Source: Tetmemena sp. SeJ-2015
Taxonomy: Eukaryota; Ciliophora; Spirotrichea; Sporadotrichida; Oxytrichidae
Length of the DNA: 64,000 bases
Assembly: GCA_027382625.1 (NCBI GenBank)
Contig: JAJKFJ010022255.1
Span: 124,001 to 188,000 of the forward strand
Reading direction: 5' to 3'
This document shows, in pieces, positions 58,073 to 64,000 of this stretch. How positions within the stretch are numbered: the stretch's first letter is position 1; each line of letters opens with the position of its first letter. A program made the position numbers and the translations under genes. The notes below the pieces were generated by a model. It saw only the letters and a list, made by a program, of their open reading frames with translations, searched no databases and was not told the origin of the DNA.

Positions 58073-58452
58073 TATTATAATAAAATTACTATTTAAAAAG
58101 GGTCTTCGCTCAAATTGCTCTAGGAAAATATAGGTGAACTTCAAATAGCTGAAAATTTAATATAAAACATTCATGAAACTGTATTTTAGTGATTTTACAA
58201 ATAAATACTAAAAAATAACAGAAATATTAGCCACCATTAATTTTCCTAAGAAAAAATTCATTAAAAAATCATGTCTTAAAATTAAACAAAATAAAATCAA
58301 TATTATCAAATAAGCAGTAAATAATATCTTCTAGAAATGATCATGAAATTAATAAATATTAAAAATAGATATCTAGCTATTAAAGCAATTATTAGCTAAA
58401 TAAAAGAGGCAAATATAAGAGATAAGAAATAAATGCTTTCCTTTTCATGATT
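58073..58452. other. spacer between the two giant paralogues
   Basis: AT-rich DNA between the signal-peptide start of the giant gene at 58072 and the stop of its upstream paralogue at 58453. It must contain the promoter side of the former and the 3' flank of the latter. No motif was recognised. Confidence 0.35.
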
Positions 58453-61400
58453 TCATTAGTCTTGTGCTCCTTATTCTGTTGATAAAACTTACTATAGAAT
58501 TTAGTCTTCTTCATCTAGCTGCATATCTTAATTTGGTTAGCCTTTCTCATACTCATTTAAGATGTCAGTTTCTTTGATGGTGTCACTATTTTTACTTTTC
58601 CTAGTGATATCATTCTCATCAATCTAACAATATATTTAGGAGTATTAATCTGAGGGTAGATTTTAGTATCCTTTCTAGTCTTCTACTTTTTGATTATATC
58701 AACTGCTGGTATTCATCAATTTATTATATTATAAAATATGTCCTTGCTTCGAAGCACAGAAGATTTAGATGATCTTTCTTTGTTCAAGATGCTGCTTTAC
58801 TTTGTAGCCGTCTCTAAATTAATTTTTTTAATTCAAGAGAAAAATCGGTTACACAATTTAATGAATGAGTATTAATATTCTCTTAATCCGTTTAAATTAT
58901 AAAAATGAAGACAACTATGCTTTTATTATAATTTCTAAATACATATCCTTTTATTAATTCATTGAATGAACTTCAAATTTATAAAACTCTTAATTGCTGC
59001 CAGCAGTATGTTTTTTAATTTTCAAAAAGCTTTTACTTTGTTAATCTAATATGGAGCCTGGAATGGTTTGACGGCTGCCGCTTACTTTCATTTACACCTA
59101 ATCAATCATCTGATCTAGCAAGCTCTAATTTGGGTTGTCGCTTCCTTGACTCATATTTACGATATAGTTTGGTGTGGTACTAATGCCTATACTTTAAAAT
59201 TACTATCTCTAATTAATTTGAGGATGGTGAGTGAGTACTGTTTCTTGAGCTTAATTAGGAGGAACCTTGTTCTCGTCAGAATCGTTGCCGATAAGCTCTT
59301 CTAAATATTTCACTAAATTCTTATCCTTTTTCAAATGAGACAGGATTTATTTCTGCTAGGTAGACTCAATTTCGTCATCATCTTAAAAATATTGCTATTG
59401 GTTAATTCGCTGAATCTATAAAATTAACTTTAAAAAAATTTCGTTTTCACTTTTTTTTTTTAAAATTAATCCAGAAGAAAAATTTATAAGCCCTAAAAAT
59501 GTTCCTAATCCGGGAAATATGAGTTCAATCTTCATGAATATCAGTTTATTTATGAAATTTGATAAATTTTTTAAAAGAGACAGTTAATTAGAAAAAATTT
59601 TAAAATTTGGATTGGGATTAAAAATATTTTCGCCATTATTATTTTTTCTTACCTTCCATGATATTATTAAATTCACTTTTTAGAATTAACTCTTCCATAA
59701 GGAAGCTAATCCTTGTTTGATATTTCGTAATAAATCTTCTTTCTATCACTAATAATGCTTACTTTGCTTTAAAATTAATAGTCACCCATTTCTCAATTGA
59801 TAATTTCATATTTAAATTATAGATTTTAATCTTAAAACAATTCTACTACATTTATCTGAATATTATAAATCATTCATTTTAAATATAAGTAAGCTTTTCA
59901 GAGATGTCAAAATTAGTTTTAAGCCTCAATATTATTCTAGGACAAAAATTATTTATTTCCTTTTTAAAATATAGCATTTATACAGATCAATTAATTTAGA
60001 TTTTTATATAAAATATATCATTTAAGTTATATATAATGATATAACTTTTTAAAATTGTATATATTTTGTAATAAAATAATCACATTCATAAATTATTATA
60101 TTATAATGAATCATCCTCCGAGATAATATAGAAGAAAATTAAATAAGATATGTATTAAGAAAGAACATTTACTTAATTAATTCCATCAATTAGTTATTTC
60201 AGCTTCTACAATCTAAATTTCTTTTAGGAATCTTGAAGACCACTCATCATAAAAGTCCAATGTAATTAAAGAACTTAATCTCTTTTTTTATATGACTAAG
60301 AAATAAAAGATACAAGAATTTGTAAGCATAATACTTTATTTATTATTACTCTCAAATATTGAAATTAATTTTGTTCAGCGGTGAAACGCTCATTTTAATT
60401 TTCCATAAATTTTATGCTATATCATTATCTCCCCTGTTCTTAGCTTTTTAAACACTATATTTTTTATAAATTGATTAATGATCTGCTTTATCTTATTGAT
60501 TTTGAGGATGTATCTTCGCTTTTTTATTACCCTTTCTTTTCAGATCTTAGTTTCCATCATCTTCAATAATATATATTTTCTTTAAAATAGACATTAATGA
60601 ATTTTATGATTATTGAATTAAAAATATAACTGAATATTTGTGAGTCAATAATATAAATTATTTCTTCTTTGAATTTGCGTTGATCTACCTCACTATCTTC
60701 ATCTCCATTAGTGACTTGTTTACTGTTTTTCTTTATTAGGATTCTCTTTTATTTAAAAAGATACAATTAATTATTATCTTTGAATCAATCAAGGAATCAT
60801 CATCCTCACCAATATACATTTAATATTTTTGTGCTTTTTAAAATGAAAAGCTTCCTGAAATGTATTACAGACTTGGCCCTGTTCTTCCTAGGAAAGTCTT
60901 TATCTTCTTATTAGATTGTATGTTGCTTGTTGCTCCTGCTCAGTTTGATTGTTTTTCTTCTACATACCAGCCTGTTTAAGAATTTTATTTGTATGGAGGT
61001 AGAACTGCAACTTCTCTACGTTTTTATTGTTTAGGATCAACTCCCCTTTATCACATAGCAAATCCAGCTGTCTAAGAGTTTCCTAGTACTTAAAATATAG
61101 GAGTCATAAAATATATTAAATTCTTTTCTCTGAGCATAGTGTTGTCTTCCATGATTTCGGCTTCTTTTAGCAAAACTTAATACTTGTGCTGATTACCGCA
61201 GAGACAGATACAGTGTAGAGTCTTGGAAGAGACCTGATAAGCACGTTCTTCAGTTGGAAGTACATTTTGTAGGCGAAGGTAGAAAAGAAAATTATGTTGC
61301 TCATCAGAATTATCAGGAAAAGAACAACAAATATTTACTATATTCTATAAATACATATTACAAATTAAAAATACATTTAGAATTTATTGTTGAAAATATA

Positions 61401-64000
61401 TTCTGAAAGATATGAAACGTCTTTAATGCTAAGGATTTTCCAATTTAGTATAAACAGTGATCAAATTTTAACTCATATAAATAAATTTTATATTAAACAT
61501 AAAACCGAAATTACTTTTAAAATAATCAGACTTTCAATTGCCTTTTAAAAAGAGTTTTATATTTAATCTGTTTAACTAAAGAAGGAATTTAGTGGATTCA
61601 GTGAGTTCAACTCCAGCAGAGTTTTCAGTAGCCCCAGTTGATGTGTCAGTAGAGTCCACAGATATAATGAAAAAGATGCCACAAAAGATAGTGAGTAAAG
61701 AGCAAATAATTGACAAGCTTTCTAGTTAGTTTAGAGTAAAATTTTCACTAAAATTTAAATTTTAAATCTGAATGAGTAATGGTTGCGAAAGGATTTTTAG
61801 TTACATTTATGCTCATGAAGAAAATAAGCATCAATAAAACCAACAGCGCTTATAATTTTAATTTTTTTGCTTATGTGATGACTCCATATTAGACGAGGAA
61901 GACTTGCACAAAGATCAGGAAGATTTTGCGATACATGATGACAGTTTCCCAGTAATAGAATCTCAATTTGTAACCTCTGAATAGGAAACCATACTTCTGC
62001 TTTACGACCAGAGTATCAAGTTTAGATTGATTTCTCATTAGCAATATAAGTGAAAAGAGAGGAATGCCCATACCCCACACTATAAGCACAGGGACTCCAA
62101 CCGCTAAAGCCCAAAGTGTGTGCTGACCCTCATAGCAGGTTATTTCTAAGTCGTTCTTGAGTCTATTGTCACCATCAACATCAACGCAACTATAAATCTC
62201 AGTTAAAATTCTAATGCTTACTTGAATGTGTTGAAAACATATTTCACAATGTTAGGATGCACCAGAAATAAAAGAATAACCACAGAGGATGTTGAACTCG
62301 CTTTGAAAGAAGGACTCGATATATTCTTTCGATATATGAAAGCCCAGACTATGTAACTGACTACAGCCAATATTAGAGGAAGTATTCCAAATAAAGCAAG
62401 CTTGAAATAGAAGATTAGCTAAAATTACGATATGAATTTCAAAATTATAACAATTTAAGATTCTGAAAGGAATGAGTGATTCTTATTCATCAGCTTTAGC
62501 TCGTGCTTATGCATCATCTGAGTAGAAAAATAATTACTATTTATTTTAGCCTGGGTCCTTATTTAAGAAGCAATCATTTTTCCAAATGTCCCTACTTTTA
62601 ATTTAAATCGACAGAGAAGATTTAATTAGAAGCCTCTCCAAGAGTTTGATTAGCTTAGAAGTATGAAAGAACAATCTAAGGCCAGTTAAAGTCGAAAGAC
62701 GCAGTTAGGACTACAAGCTAAATATGGTTCAAGAGAATCTTTTAGAAGACACTGGTAAGATTCTTAACATTAGCAGCACCCTTAAGGGTTGATCGTATCA
62801 TGGCGCTTAATAAATAAAGTAATTAATACGATAACAGCAGCCACAAAGATTAATTTAAATTGCTGAAATCCTGAACACGTTAGTAGTAAATTCAGGGCAT
62901 TTGTTGCACTTATAGGCAGAGTTAGTTGAGTATCCAGGCTCACAATCGGCGCATAATATTCCCTAATAGCCTACTAGGCAAGTTCCTTAGGGATCGTTGG
63001 TAGGAGCTATCATACCTCTAATAAAAATTAGTAGACAAAGTTTAAATTTACAAGCACGCGTAAGTATTTAAGCATTTTACGAAAACTGAAGTGGTATTGT
63101 CTTTTCTCCAGTAAAAATAAAATTTGATGCATCCTGGCTACGGACCTATATTAGCTCCTCCGTTGCAAACCGCCTTAGTTTAAGGACAAGTTTGACAACT
63201 GCCTGGCTGAGTCATTTTAACTAAGGAGAAAGAGCTTCCTTAATCACATGGATCGCATCTAAAAAATTAATTTATAAAATGAAATGACTTACGCTCCATC
63301 CTCTGTAAAACTTTCTCCTACCACACATTCTCTCAAGCTAACTTGCATTGTGAAATCACTACTAGCACTTGTTGAATCAGAGGTAGATGTAGAGCTAGAA
63401 CCAGAAGCAAGAGAAATGAAACTGTTCTTTTTAGATAGATACTCTTTATTGGCAGGTTTTGTTTCATCTATCCCCTCAGATGAGTATGAAAGAGTGTAAT
63501 TTAACCCAGGTGATGCTGTAAATGTTATTCCTTCAAGCTTGTATACTCCATTGACAGAGTAAAAGGTAGTAGTGAAAAAAATTATGATAAAAATATAATG
63601 CCAGTCAAAGTAGCTTGATATTTGCCTGCCTTAGAAGGATCTGTTTAGTCTGACTTTAAGCTTATTTCTAGTTTTTAACTGTTTGAAATTCCCACGAATT
63701 ATCCATATGTATCTGCCAAGGCAAAGTACATTGTTGGAAAAATCCCTCCACTTCTCTAATCTGTCATGTTAGTAGATGTTTTGTTTGATGTTAAATCGGA
63801 AGTAGTGCCAGCTAGATCTCTTAACATCCTCAGCATTTTATTGTCATTAGTTGTAACCTTCGGATTGGCTCTAGTGATCTGCAAATCATAGCTAAAATAT
63901 ATGAGCGAAGCAAAATTAATTCTTACAGAGTCTGATTGATGACTACGATATTTTAGGGATAACTGCCTATGTTATCTGCATATACATTTGCTAAGTTATT
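58453..64000 (-). CDS. paralogue of the giant beta-helix/membrane gene (C-terminal part, partial)
   Basis: Close copy of the 26.85-32.3 kb part of the neighbouring gene, in the same block order. The tail ends VLSTEQGAQDQ (TGA 58453-58455). The tail block near 59230-59390 reads ILSHLKKDKNLVKYLEELIG. The membrane region near 61.1-62.8 kb includes FRGYKLRFYYWETVIMYRKI, and a Ser/Thr-rich block lies near 63300-63570. The 5' part runs off the window. Coding blocks are very similar to the neighbour, while the inserts between them sit at corresponding positions but differ in sequence and length. Confidence 0.75.

Overview
The window looks like germline (micronuclear) DNA of a spirotrichous ciliate related to Oxytricha, Stylonychia or Tetmemena. 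Two lines of evidence support this. First, conserved proteins read through in-frame TAA and TAG (as Gln) and end only at TGA; for example an EF-hand loop has TAG where Gln is expected. Second, conserved genes are cut into pieces separated by short AT-rich stretches bounded by small direct repeats (pointers), and several are in scrambled order or inverted. These are the macronuclear-destined segments (MDSs) and internal eliminated sequences (IESs) of this group. Isolated one-base frame breaks, many in homopolymers, suggest residual long-read errors rather than gene decay.

Layout, 0-27 kb (gene-dense). The end of an unknown plus-strand gene is followed by COQ3 (minus), a nucleoredoxin/tryparedoxin-like gene (plus) and an inversion-scrambled UBA1 ubiquitin-activating enzyme (2.5-6.1 kb). 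Next come a Cys-rich/SPRY membrane protein, an unknown protein, and a B-box/coiled-coil/EF-hand protein. An exocyst SEC5-like gene follows: its 5' half is on the minus strand (12.06-14.04 kb), its 3' half on the plus strand (15.93-18.72 kb), and a complete unrelated gene sits between. From 18.8 to 21.8 kb an SF-assemblin gene in four permuted pieces is interleaved with a two-piece V-ATPase subunit G gene, an EF-hand gene and a tRNA-derived SINE-like sequence. PEX1 (plus) and a tetraspanin-like gene (minus) follow.

Layout, 27-64 kb (AT-rich). One very large minus-strand gene (26.85-58.07 kb) is read as signal peptide, Cys-rich region, right-handed beta-helix repeats, Cys/EGF-like region, multi-pass membrane region and acidic/Gln-rich tail. 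It is broken into dozens of small coding blocks. A close paralogue lies directly upstream (58.45 kb to beyond the window end), so the two form a tandem array. Two inverted-repeat elements lie in eliminated DNA of the large gene: a 0.96-kb element with its own plus-strand ORF and a 3.4-kb element flanked by a 5-bp direct repeat and carrying GC-rich palindromes. A 1.4-kb homopolymer-rich stretch with an A/C-only tract lies at 53.75-55.14 kb.

The housekeeping genes serve unrelated roles: ubiquitin activation, exocytosis, rootlet fibres, V-ATPase, peroxisome import and ubiquinone synthesis. What unites the region is genome architecture. Three loci can be unscrambled by hand at 9-12 bp pointers with the reading frame restored, while the simple, unscrambled IES junctions use 2-5 bp repeats.
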